DNA of 6,497 nucleotides, taken from contig CAZFQD010000121.1 of assembly GCA_964520885.1 (NCBI GenBank), positions 1-6,497 on the forward strand. The letters run 5' to 3'. The stretch is from CAZFQD01 sp964520885 (GTDB lineage Bacteria; Bacillota; Clostridia; Oscillospirales; SIG519). Positions within the stretch are counted from its first letter, which is position 1. Each line of letters begins with the position of its first letter. The translations under genes were made by a program, and so were the position numbers. Positions 1 to 6,443 of this stretch are shown one piece after another. Below the pieces are notes generated by a model. The model had not been told where the DNA came from. It did not search any database and saw only the letters and a list, made by a program, of their open reading frames with translations.

Positions 1-382
1 ACTTTTCTGCTATTTTGTTTGAATAGTCAATATAAAGCTCGTTGTTAGAGCAGCAATGGCGTCTCCAACCGTGTGTCATTGGCTTTAAGTCGCTTTTTAA
101 TTTTAGCATTTTGGGGTATTTTTTTGTAAGCCACACAGGAGGAGTTGCAGATGGGGTGCAAAGAATAACCGAAATACCATTATGCCAAAAAATATCTATT
201 GCATTGTCAAGCCATTCAAAGCAATATTCGCCTTCGGCTGGCTCTAATACACTCCACGAAAATTCAGCTAAACGAACAACATTCATATTTGCTTTTTTCA
301 TTAAAGCAATATCTTGATTAATTGCATTTGGCTTCACTGCCTCTGGGTAATATGCACTTCCATAAAAAAGAAAATCGTTCAA
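1..382 (-). CDS. GH42 beta-galactosidase, N-terminal part (runs off the left edge)
   Basis: Translating the minus strand from TTG at 382-380 gives 127 uninterrupted residues that match the start of glycoside hydrolase family 42. Visible blocks are FLFYGSAYYPE (residues 4-14), NVVRLAEFSW (34-43), LEP (46-48), WLDNAI (57-62), TPSATPPVWL (76-85) and GWRRHCC (105-111). These form the first strands and helices of the GH42 TIM barrel. Family members cleave terminal beta-galactosides, usually in the cytoplasm, and no signal peptide is seen here. Cys111 sits where some GH42 enzymes have the first cysteine of a structural zinc site. The acid/base and nucleophile glutamates lie beyond the window edge. 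The TTG start is chosen because GGGAGG lies 8 bases upstream, no in-frame ATG exists upstream, and the YGxxYYPE motif begins within ten residues, as is normal. The gene is divergent from the URO-D-like gene. The family call is firm; the exact substrate is unknown. Confidence 0.9.
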   Translation of the reverse strand, partial: MNDFLFYGSAYYPEAVKPNAINQDIALMKKANMNVVRLAEFSWSVLEPAEGEYCFEWLDNAIDIFWHNGISVILCTPSATPPVWLTKKYPKMLKLKSDLKPMTHGWRRHCCSNNELYIDYSNKIAEK

Positions 383-390
383 TTCTTTTT

Positions 391-396
391 CCTCCC
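391..396 (-). promoter_or_regulatory. Shine-Dalgarno site fixing the TTG start of the GH42 gene
   Basis: The minus strand reads GGGAGG here, followed by an 8-base spacer and TTG at 382-380. This strong site is the main reason to accept the non-ATG start, together with the family match that begins directly after it. Confidence 0.75.
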
Positions 397-418
397 AAGT
401 AGTTTTTTGCAATTTTAT

Positions 419-445
419 GTTATATTATCTTTATAAATTCTTCAA
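419..445 (-). promoter_or_regulatory. Possible promoter of the GH42 gene
   Basis: On the minus strand a TTGAAG (-35-like, 445-440) is followed after 15 bases by TATAAC (-10-like, 424-419). That would place the transcript start near 412 and give a leader of about 30 bases. The 15-base spacer is short, and the surrounding AT-rich sequence makes chance matches common, so this is a tentative call. Confidence 0.3.
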
Positions 446-457
446 TAGTTTTTTGTG

Positions 458-474
458 TTGAAAATGAATTTAGT
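458..474 (+). repeat. 17-bp direct repeat, copy 1
   Basis: TTGAAAATGAATTTAGT matches the sequence at 523-539 at 16 of 17 positions. The copy-to-copy distance is 65 bp, about six helical turns. It lies between the two divergent genes and its first six bases double as a possible -35 box. It is a candidate regulator-binding site. It loosely resembles a CcpA cre box but lacks the central CG that is nearly always present there. Confidence 0.5.
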
Positions 475-486
475 TAGAAATATGTT
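458..486 (+). promoter_or_regulatory. Alternative upstream promoter candidate for the URO-D-like gene
   Basis: TTGAAA (458-463) and TATGTT (481-486, 4 of 6 matches to the -10 consensus) are separated by 17 bp. It would give a leader of about 100 bases. It is weaker than the candidate at 551-579 and overlaps direct repeat copy 1. Confidence 0.2.
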
Positions 487-522
487 ACGCAATTTTGAAA
501 AGTAAGTGTTTTTCGTTACTCA

Positions 523-539
523 TTGAAAATGATTTTAGT
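523..539 (+). repeat. 17-bp direct repeat, copy 2
   Basis: TTGAAAATGATTTTAGT differs from the copy at 458-474 at one position. It ends 12 bp upstream of the -35 box proposed for the URO-D-like gene, a usual place for an activator site. I do not see a third good copy in the 2581-2665 control region. Confidence 0.5.
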
Positions 540-550
540 GTAAGATGTAG

Positions 551-579
551 TTGTGAATATAAATAAATTATGATATAAT
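551..579 (+). promoter_or_regulatory. Promoter of the URO-D-like gene with extended -10
   Basis: TTGTGA (551-556, 4 of 6 to consensus), a 17-bp spacer and a perfect TATAAT (574-579) preceded by TGA, which makes an extended -10. Transcription would begin near 585-587, inside the GGAGG ribosome site at 585-589, so the leader would be only about 8-10 bases. Spacing and sequence are good, but the near absence of a leader is unusual. Confidence 0.5.
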
Positions 580-594
580 TTTATGGAGGTGTTT

Positions 595-1647
595 ATGAAT
601 AAAAGAGAAAATATGTTACAGGCTTTAAGACGACAAAATCCTCAATGTGTGCCACATGCACTGACATTTTGTAGCTCTCAACTAAATGAATTAATAAAAA
701 GAACAGGCAACGAAGACCCCTTTGTTTATTTTGATTTGGCATATAGATATATTGATCTAAATCCAACAAGGCTAAAAGGGCAATATGATAAGTATTTTGA
801 TAATCTTCAAGAATTATCTTACATTGATGAGTGGGGTGTTGGCTGGAAGCACTCAACAATTGCACATTTAAGTGGAATGAGCCACCCGATGAAGGGTTTT
901 ACCACAGTAGAGGAAATTGAAAAATTTCCACTACCTGATTTGTTAGAGGACTATCGGTGGGAAGGCTTTAAGGAAAAAGTAGATGCAGTTAAGGCACAGG
1001 GGCTTTGTGCAGTTTACTTTGCTGTTCAGGTTTTTGAGCCAACATGGTATTTGCGTGGTATGGAAGAACTATTGATGGATATGTATGATGAGGACGAGAA
1101 GGCTTTTGTTTGTCTTGAAAGAGTAACGAAAATTCAAGAGAAATTTTGCGAAAAATTGGCAAATGCCGGAATTGATATTATCGTATATGGTGACGATGTT
1201 GGCACGCAAAATAGCCTTTTGATGTCAAAAGATATTTGGGAGAAATATTGCAAGCCCACAATGCAAAGGTGTATTAAGGCGGCTAAGGATAAAAAAGAGG
1301 ATTTGTTGGCATTTTATCATTCTGATGGTTGGATTTTACCCATAATTGAAGATTTAATTGAGATAGGAGTAGATATTTTAAATCCTGTTCAACCAGAGTG
1401 TATGGACCCAAAAGAGATAAAAAAACTTTATGGTGACCGCCTGTCCTTTTGGGGAACAATTGGTACACAAACAACACTTCCATTTGGCACACCAATGGAA
1501 GTGGAAGAAAAAGTGAAAGATATGATTAATACCGTGGGGAAAAACGGCGGATTGGTTATTGCCCCAACGCATATTGTTGAGCCGGAGGTTCCTTGGGATA
1601 ATATTGAAGCATTTTATGAAGCGGTTAAGAAGTATAGAGATTATTAA
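595..1647 (+). CDS. URO-D/MtaA/CmuA superfamily enzyme (not HemE)
   Basis: A 350-residue TIM-barrel protein of the uroporphyrinogen decarboxylase/methylcobamide methyltransferase superfamily. Family blocks seen are the N-terminal KREN..LQALRRQNPQCVP, GDDVGTQ (199-205), the HSDGW strand end (242-246), DILNPVQPECMDP (about 260-272), GDRLSFWGTIGTQ (from 280), LPFGTP and APTHIVEPEVPW (from 323). It lacks the MRQAGR arginine motif of true HemE. It also lacks the second and third zinc ligands of MtaA-type methyltransferases: His242 is kept, but the HxC motif is HSD and the later Cys region reads APTH. Its reaction is therefore unknown; a methyl-transfer or lyase-like role is only inference. ATG 595 is chosen over the in-frame ATG 583 because GGAGG at 585-589 lies 5 bases before it and the family normally starts with such a KREx segment. 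It is divergent from GH42 and convergent with the regulator, so it looks monocistronic. No corrinoid protein or corrinoid-activation gene is visible nearby. Confidence 0.87.
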   Translation: MNKRENMLQALRRQNPQCVPHALTFCSSQLNELIKRTGNEDPFVYFDLAYRYIDLNPTRLKGQYDKYFDNLQELSYIDEWGVGWKHSTIAHLSGMSHPMKGFTTVEEIEKFPLPDLLEDYRWEGFKEKVDAVKAQGLCAVYFAVQVFEPTWYLRGMEELLMDMYDEDEKAFVCLERVTKIQEKFCEKLANAGIDIIVYGDDVGTQNSLLMSKDIWEKYCKPTMQRCIKAAKDKKEDLLAFYHSDGWILPIIEDLIEIGVDILNPVQPECMDPKEIKKLYGDRLSFWGTIGTQTTLPFGTPMEVEEKVKDMINTVGKNGGLVIAPTHIVEPEVPWDNIEAFYEAVKKYRDY

Positions 1648-1656
1648 GAAAAATTA

Positions 1657-2580
1657 TTATTCCAAAAAGATGTTATCCACTGCTTCATCGTGAAAAATGG
1701 CACTGTCTCTGCGATAATAAACTGGTGAAATGCCAACAATTTGCTTAAATGTTCTGTTGAAATGTTGGCGATTATTAAAGCCGACATTGATGGCAATATC
1801 CACAATAGATAACGAAGAGTTTTTAAGCAGGATTCTTGATTTATTTATTCGTTCAGAATTTATAAAATTTACGATTGTAGTATTTAAATGTTGCTTGAAT
1901 AGCTTTCCAAGATATGAAGGGTTAATTTTCGTTATTTCGCTAAGTATATCTAAATTCAATTCTTCCTCCAAATGCTCTCTGATATAGGCACAAGCACGAC
2001 GAACATACACAATACCGGTGTTTATTTGATGGTCCGTTGTGTTGCAATGAGAAATACACAGTAAAAGGCTTGAAATAATGCAGTCAAACAAAAAATCAGT
2101 TTCATTTTCGTTCACTAAATGCTTATTGTTTAGTAATTTGTGCAAAACTTCAATCAAAGGCTTAACCGTTCCATTATCCGATCTCATTATATATGTTTCA
2201 CATTTGTCAACAATTCTCTTAAAACTATCTGAAAATTCGCATAATTGCTTAATGGATATATCGTCTTTGTGATGGTTTGTTCCCTCAAACTCAACATTTA
2301 GAGCGTGAACATTAGTGGAGTTTGGGATTAGTTTATGAGGTAACAAACTATTAAACAAGATAAATTCTCCAGCTTTTAAAATAATTACATTTTCTGAGTT
2401 GTCAACAATATTATAAAAACTAACAGCACATTTCCCTTGAGCAATATAAATAAGCTCATAGCCCGAATGGCTATGGTAATTCATCACTAACTTATCAATT
2501 ATTTCTGAATAATAAAAATTAATTTTTAAAAAGCCTTTATTATTAATTAATGTTTTTAATAGATTAGATGGATTTTGCAT
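1657..2580 (-). CDS. AraC-family transcriptional regulator with N-terminal cupin
   Basis: A 307-residue cytoplasmic DNA-binding protein. The N-terminal third holds a cupin-like ligand-binding fold with YHSHSGYELIYIAQGK (about residues 35-50), followed by beta strands (VIILKAGEFILFNSLLPH). The C-terminal hundred residues form the double helix-turn-helix of AraC/XylS proteins. The first reads IREHLEEELNLDILSEITKI.PSYLGKLFKQ (about 200-230), the second SIVDIAINVGFNNRQHFNRTFKQ (about 258-280), and the closing GISPVYYRR follows. Such proteins usually activate sugar-uptake and hydrolase genes on binding an effector. The adjacent divergent binding-protein gene is the obvious target, with GH42 and the URO-D-like gene also possible. 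The start is uncertain: GTG at 2592 or 2589 is also in frame and lies just behind a GAGGG (2598-2594). ATG 2580 has only a GGTGA at 2590-2586 at normal spacing. The difference is at most four residues. Confidence 0.92.
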   Translation of the reverse strand: MQNPSNLLKTLINNKGFLKINFYYSEIIDKLVMNYHSHSGYELIYIAQGKCAVSFYNIVDNSENVIILKAGEFILFNSLLPHKLIPNSTNVHALNVEFEGTNHHKDDISIKQLCEFSDSFKRIVDKCETYIMRSDNGTVKPLIEVLHKLLNNKHLVNENETDFLFDCIISSLLLCISHCNTTDHQINTGIVYVRRACAYIREHLEEELNLDILSEITKINPSYLGKLFKQHLNTTIVNFINSERINKSRILLKNSSLSIVDIAINVGFNNRQHFNRTFKQIVGISPVYYRRDSAIFHDEAVDNIFLE

Positions 2581-2612
2581 TTGTTTCACCACACCCTCAC
2601 TTTTATGTTGTT

Positions 2613-2642
2613 ATTTTATCAAAGAATATATCTATTTGTCAA
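2613..2642 (-). promoter_or_regulatory. Promoter of the AraC-type regulator gene
   Basis: On the minus strand a perfect TTGACA (2642-2637), an 18-base spacer and TAAAAT (2618-2613, 5 of 6 to consensus) form a good sigma-A promoter. The transcript would start near 2606, giving a short leader of about 25 bases. Confidence 0.6.
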
Positions 2643-2647
2643 ATATT
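2615..2647. promoter_or_regulatory. Tandem operator-like repeat between regulator and transporter genes
   Basis: TTTATCAAAGAAT (2615-2627) and TTTGTCAAATATT (2635-2647) match at 10 of 13 positions and are offset by 20 bp, about two helical turns. Tandem half-sites about 20-21 bp apart are typical of AraC-family operators. The two copies cover the -10 and -35 boxes of the regulator promoter, which would suit autorepression together with activation of the rightward operon. The rightward promoter itself is weak (TTGTTA 2608-2613, 17 bp, TCTATT 2631-2636), as expected for an activator-dependent gene. AT-rich sequence weakens the case. Confidence 0.35.
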
Positions 2648-2651
2648 TTTT

Positions 2652-2658
2652 AAAGGAG
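2652..2658 (+). promoter_or_regulatory. Shine-Dalgarno site fixing the TTG start of the binding protein
   Basis: AAAGGAG is followed by a 7-base spacer and TTG at 2666-2668. The peptide that begins there is a classic signal peptide with a KK-rich start, which supports this non-ATG start. Confidence 0.75.
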
Positions 2659-2665
2659 TTTTTTT

Positions 2666-5509
2666 TTGAAAAAGTTTGTCACCATCATTACAATTTTATT
2701 TTTGGCAATTCAATCATCTTATGCGATTTCAAACGATTATAAACTAAAAGAAAAATATCCAACATATGAACTAAAAGCAAACATAGGAGATTTTGCAAAG
2801 CAAAAAACCTATGAGGATTTTTTGATAGAAAATAGCGAATTGCTTAGTTTGAGTTTTGATAGTTTCACAGTTTTTGCAAAAGATTATAGTGGCTTTAATG
2901 GGAAAAAGCCAATTTTAAATAATAATGAGGTAATGCTAAACGAAAACACTTCTAAATTGGAGTGGACAATTGTTTCACCAAACGACAGCCTCTTTGAAGC
3001 AAACATATTTTATCACTATTTAAATAAAAATATTCCTTCAAATGGAATTGATATAAAGATTAATGGTGAAAACCAATATGAAGAGTTATCCAATATCTCA
3101 CTAATGCGTGAATTTGTTGGGGAAAACAAAAAAAGCTATAATGAATACGGGGATGAAATACGCCCGGGATTAATTCAGATGGATAATATATTGAAAACAA
3201 AATTACGGGATAGCAAAGGCTATATAAGTCAACCTTTACTTTTAAAACTAAACAAGGGAGAAAATAAAATCTCTTTTAATTGGATTTTGGGCGAAATTGC
3301 TTTTTCAAAGATTGAATTTTTGCCTAAAACGAATACTATTCCCTATGAAAAATATAAACAATTATATAATAATCTTGAAAACACAGGCACCATTTCTTTT
3401 CAAGCTGAGGATTATAACTATATAAAAAGCATATCAGATTCTGCTATTTCACTTTCAAGTAATAATGACCCATCGGTAATCCCTATTAGTGTAAAAAACC
3501 GCATTTTTAATACGATTGGTGGATATACATATAGAAAAGCAAATCAAAAAATTGAATATAAATTTAGCATACCCAAAAGTGGACTTTATAAAATTGCGTT
3601 TAGGGTATTGCAAAATCATAATATTGGCTTGTCCTCTTACCGAAGAATTGAAATAGATGGAGATGTTCCATTTGAGGAATTATCAGCCTATGCCTTTCCT
3701 TTTAATAGAAGCTGGAAAAATGAAATTTTAAAAGACAATGAGCAAAATGAGTTTTTAATTTACTTTGAAAAAGGGGAACATATATTAGGCTTAACAGCAG
3801 TTCTCGGAAAGCAAGCCGTAGCCAAGCAAAAAATGGAGGACGGATACTCTGCTATTTCGAATATTCAAAGAAAGATTAGGCTTATAACAGGCACCTTTCC
3901 TGATATCAATTACGATTATGAGTTGAATGTTAAAATACCTGAATTTAATGAAATGTTTGATAAGGCAATAGGAATTTTGGAGCAAACCTATATAGAACTA
4001 AAAAATGCAAATAAAGAAAACACAACAATTTCAAATAATGTAATGCTTACAAAAAACATACTTTTGGATATGAAAAATAAGCCGGATTATATTATTCAAA
4101 AATTAGTTGATTTAGAAAGTAGTTTAATTGCATTTAGTGAGAATATAAGCATTTTAGAGGAACAGCCACTATTATTAGATGAAATAATACTTTTTGGGAA
4201 AGATGAAAAAATTACCGAAAAGTCTGTGGGCATTTTTGATAACTTAAAGTTTATTTTAACGAGCTTTTTGAATAGCTTTTTCAAAAAGGAAGAAAAGGGA
4301 CAATCTGCGAATAAGCAGTTAAATGTTTGGCTTTCAAGAGGGAAAGAGTGGGGAGAAATTCTCACGGAATTGACGGAAGCCGATTTTAGCAAAAAATTCA
4401 ACACGAAGGTTAAACTCAATATTTTGCCATCCGGAATACTTAGCAGTTTAGGAGTAAATCCATTACTTTTAGCTATCAATGCAGGAACTGCACCAGATGT
4501 GGTATTAAGCCTTCCTATTGATGTTCCCGGTGATTATGCAATAAGAAATGCAATTTACCCACTTAGTGGCTTTAAGGACTTTGAGGAAACAAAGGGTAGA
4601 TTTTTGCAATCGTCTTTAAAACCATTTACATATAATGGCAAGGTTTATGCATTGCCGGAAACAATAGGCTTTAAGGCGATATTTTATCGTAAGGACATCT
4701 TAGATGAACTAAATTTATCTGTTCCAAACTTATGGGATGATATATATAATATCACTATTCCAACCCTATATCAGAACAATATGCAAATGTATATTCCACC
4801 TGCTTTTGATATGTTTTTATATCAAAATAAGGGTAAATATTATCAAGATGACGGCAAAACCTCTGCCTTAGATAGCAAAGAGGCTTTTATGGCTTTTGAA
4901 AGCTTAACAAATATTTATAAAGGCTTAGGGGTTCCTGTTTCTTTAAACTTTTATAATCGTTTTAGAACAGGAGAAGCACCTATCGGCATAGAAGGATTTA
5001 ATCTGTATATGCAGTTAGTCGCTTCAGCCCCGGAAATCAAAGGGAAATGGGAAATTGCCCCTATACCCGGCACTAAAAACGAAGACGGCACAGTGAGCAG
5101 AGCAACAGCCGGAGCAGTTGGCGAAGCGGATGTGATTCTTTCAACTGCGAAGGATAAGGAAATTTCTTGGGAGTTTTTAAAATGGTGGTCAAGCAGAGAG
5201 ATTCAAGGAAAATTTGCAGTAGCTGTTGAGGGTAGGATTGGAACTACTGCAAGATGGAATTCTGCAAATATTGAAGCATATTTGGAGCTTCCTTGGCGAC
5301 CTAACGAAAGAAAGGTTATGCGTGAGATGATGCCTTTTTATACAGACCCTGAAATTGTAATTGGTGGTTATTACACAGGCAGACATATAAATAATGCCTT
5401 TTTAAGGGTTTTAACTGAAAATCAAAACTCCAGAGATAGCCTTGAAGAGGCAGTTCTAATAATTAATGCCGAGATGAGAAGAAAACGCGAAGTGATGAAG
5501 GTGGAATAA
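2666..5509 (+). CDS. Exported sugar-binding protein of an ABC importer with N-terminal carbohydrate-binding-like modules
   Basis: A 947-residue secreted protein. Residues 1-20 are a type I signal peptide ending SYA. Residues about 60-220 and 244-381 look like two beta-sandwich (galactose-binding/CBM-like) modules; the second opens with QAEDY at 246-250 in the style of CBM6/35. Residues about 390-545 are largely helical. Residues about 551-940 are a family 1 extracellular solute-binding protein. Landmarks there are LNVWLSRGKEW, AGTAPDVVL (around 609), YALPET (around 662), FYRKDIL, NRFRTGEAPIGIEGF (from 764), APEIKGKW and ARWNSANIEAYLELPW. Ordinary sugar-binding proteins have about 400-450 residues, so the N-terminal half is extra. 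The architecture recalls large YtcQ-like binding proteins of Paenibacillus and Clostridia. There is no cysteine anywhere, so it cannot be a lipoprotein, the usual anchoring mode for Gram-positive binding proteins. It is cotranscribed with the permease 3 bp downstream. The ligand is unknown; a galactoside-containing glycan is inferred from the GH42 neighbour. Confidence 0.9.
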   Translation: MKKFVTIITILFLAIQSSYAISNDYKLKEKYPTYELKANIGDFAKQKTYEDFLIENSELLSLSFDSFTVFAKDYSGFNGKKPILNNNEVMLNENTSKLEWTIVSPNDSLFEANIFYHYLNKNIPSNGIDIKINGENQYEELSNISLMREFVGENKKSYNEYGDEIRPGLIQMDNILKTKLRDSKGYISQPLLLKLNKGENKISFNWILGEIAFSKIEFLPKTNTIPYEKYKQLYNNLENTGTISFQAEDYNYIKSISDSAISLSSNNDPSVIPISVKNRIFNTIGGYTYRKANQKIEYKFSIPKSGLYKIAFRVLQNHNIGLSSYRRIEIDGDVPFEELSAYAFPFNRSWKNEILKDNEQNEFLIYFEKGEHILGLTAVLGKQAVAKQKMEDGYSAISNIQRKIRLITGTFPDINYDYELNVKIPEFNEMFDKAIGILEQTYIELKNANKENTTISNNVMLTKNILLDMKNKPDYIIQKLVDLESSLIAFSENISILEEQPLLLDEIILFGKDEKITEKSVGIFDNLKFILTSFLNSFFKKEEKGQSANKQLNVWLSRGKEWGEILTELTEADFSKKFNTKVKLNILPSGILSSLGVNPLLLAINAGTAPDVVLSLPIDVPGDYAIRNAIYPLSGFKDFEETKGRFLQSSLKPFTYNGKVYALPETIGFKAIFYRKDILDELNLSVPNLWDDIYNITIPTLYQNNMQMYIPPAFDMFLYQNKGKYYQDDGKTSALDSKEAFMAFESLTNIYKGLGVPVSLNFYNRFRTGEAPIGIEGFNLYMQLVASAPEIKGKWEIAPIPGTKNEDGTVSRATAGAVGEADVILSTAKDKEISWEFLKWWSSREIQGKFAVAVEGRIGTTARWNSANIEAYLELPWRPNERKVMREMMPFYTDPEIVIGGYYTGRHINNAFLRVLTENQNSRDSLEEAVLIINAEMRRKREVMKVE

Positions 5510-5512
5510 ATA

Positions 5513-6433
5513 ATGGCACAAACATCAAAAATTGATTTTAGTTCTAAGTTCAATCAAGGCTTCAAAAAATATGGAATGGGAACACTTTTCATCTTACCAT
5601 TTCTAATATTTTTTGTAGTTTATACGCTTTTGCCCGTCGTCATTTCCGTTGGACTTAGCTTTACAAATTATGATATGCTTCAAATACCGCAGTTCATTGG
5701 TATTACGAATTACAGGCAGTTGTTTTTAGAGGATGAGCTTTTTTTACTTGCACTAAAAAACACATTGATTTTTGCAGTTATCTGTGGACCAACAGGCTTT
5801 TTAGCATCATTTTTTATGGCTTGGATTATCAACAAGTTAAAGCACAAGAGCATATTTTCGCTTGCCTTTTATGCTCCATCCATTACAAGTGGCATAGCAA
5901 TGAGTGTGGTTTGGCTCTGGATTTTTTCGCCGGACCGCTATGGATTTATAAATAATATTTTAATTCAGTATGGTTTTATAACAAGCCCAATTCTATGGAG
6001 CCAAAATAAGGCTACTATTATGCCTGTCATTATTATTATTCAGATTTGGATGAGTATGGGAACAGGTTTTTTGGTTTTCTTAGCGGGATTACAAAATTTG
6101 CAGTCGGAATTATCCGAGGCAGGAAAGATTGATGGTGTTAAAAACGGATTTCAGGATTTGTTATATATCGTGTTGCCGCAACTCAAGCCTCAACTACTCT
6201 TTGGAGCAATCAGCTCAATAGTCGCCGCATTTTCAGTTTTTGAAATTGCCGTTGGTTTCGCAGGCTTTCCAAGCCCCAATGATTCCGCTCACACAGTGGT
6301 AGGACATTTATATGATTACGCTTTTAAAAGGTTTGAGATGGGTTATGCATCGGCAGTTTCCGTTGTACTATTTTTTATAACCTTTGCTCTTGGCAGATAT
6401 TTTATGAGGGTTTTATCCTCAAAGGGTGAATAA
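5513..6433 (+). CDS. Sugar ABC transporter permease, MalF/UgpA type
   Basis: A 306-residue inner-membrane permease with six predicted membrane segments at about 24-48, 79-106, 114-138, 168-192, 228-250 and 277-298. The EAA loop that docks on the ATPase is visible between segments 4 and 5 as EAGKIDGVKNGFQDLLYIVLP (202-222), where a glycine replaces the usual second alanine. Length and N-terminal layout match the first permease of CUT1 sugar importers (LplB/UgpA/MalF-like). It starts 3 bp after the binding-protein stop codon. Its ribosome site AAGGTGG (5498-5504) lies inside the end of that gene, so translation is probably coupled. It should pair with a MalG/UgpE-type second permease, which normally follows directly. 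Here only 64 bp remain and they do not encode one. The ATPase is also absent, as is common for CUT1 loci that share an MsmK-type ATPase encoded elsewhere. Confidence 0.94.
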   Translation: MAQTSKIDFSSKFNQGFKKYGMGTLFILPFLIFFVVYTLLPVVISVGLSFTNYDMLQIPQFIGITNYRQLFLEDELFLLALKNTLIFAVICGPTGFLASFFMAWIINKLKHKSIFSLAFYAPSITSGIAMSVVWLWIFSPDRYGFINNILIQYGFITSPILWSQNKATIMPVIIIIQIWMSMGTGFLVFLAGLQNLQSELSEAGKIDGVKNGFQDLLYIVLPQLKPQLLFGAISSIVAAFSVFEIAVGFAGFPSPNDSAHTVVGHLYDYAFKRFEMGYASAVSVVLFFITFALGRYFMRVLSSKGE

Positions 6434-6443
6434 GTTTTTGAAT

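Noticed and set aside
42..317. Plus-strand 91-codon open frame
   Set aside because: It is the antisense shadow of the GH42 gene; its peptide shows no family features and no good ribosome site precedes it.
497..514. Possible hairpin GAAAA...TTTTC in the GH42/URO-D region
   Set aside because: The stem is only five mostly A-T pairs with a long loop, and no T-run follows; it is expected by chance in such AT-rich DNA.
524..537. CcpA cre box at TGAAAATGATTTTA
   Set aside because: It matches a palindromic cre pattern at 11 of 14 positions but the near-invariant central CG is TG, so I list it only as part of the direct repeat.
583..594. Upstream ATG at 583 as the start of the URO-D-like gene
   Set aside because: It overlaps the GGAGG site that serves ATG 595, has no ribosome site of its own, and adds four residues outside the family pattern.
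595..1647. Annotation as HemE (uroporphyrinogen decarboxylase of haem synthesis)
   Set aside because: The N-terminal MRQAGR arginine motif is missing and there are no other haem genes nearby; only the superfamily assignment is supported.
4096..4479. Minus-strand 127-codon open frame inside the binding-protein gene
   Set aside because: It lies fully antisense to a well-supported gene and its translation has no recognisable domain.
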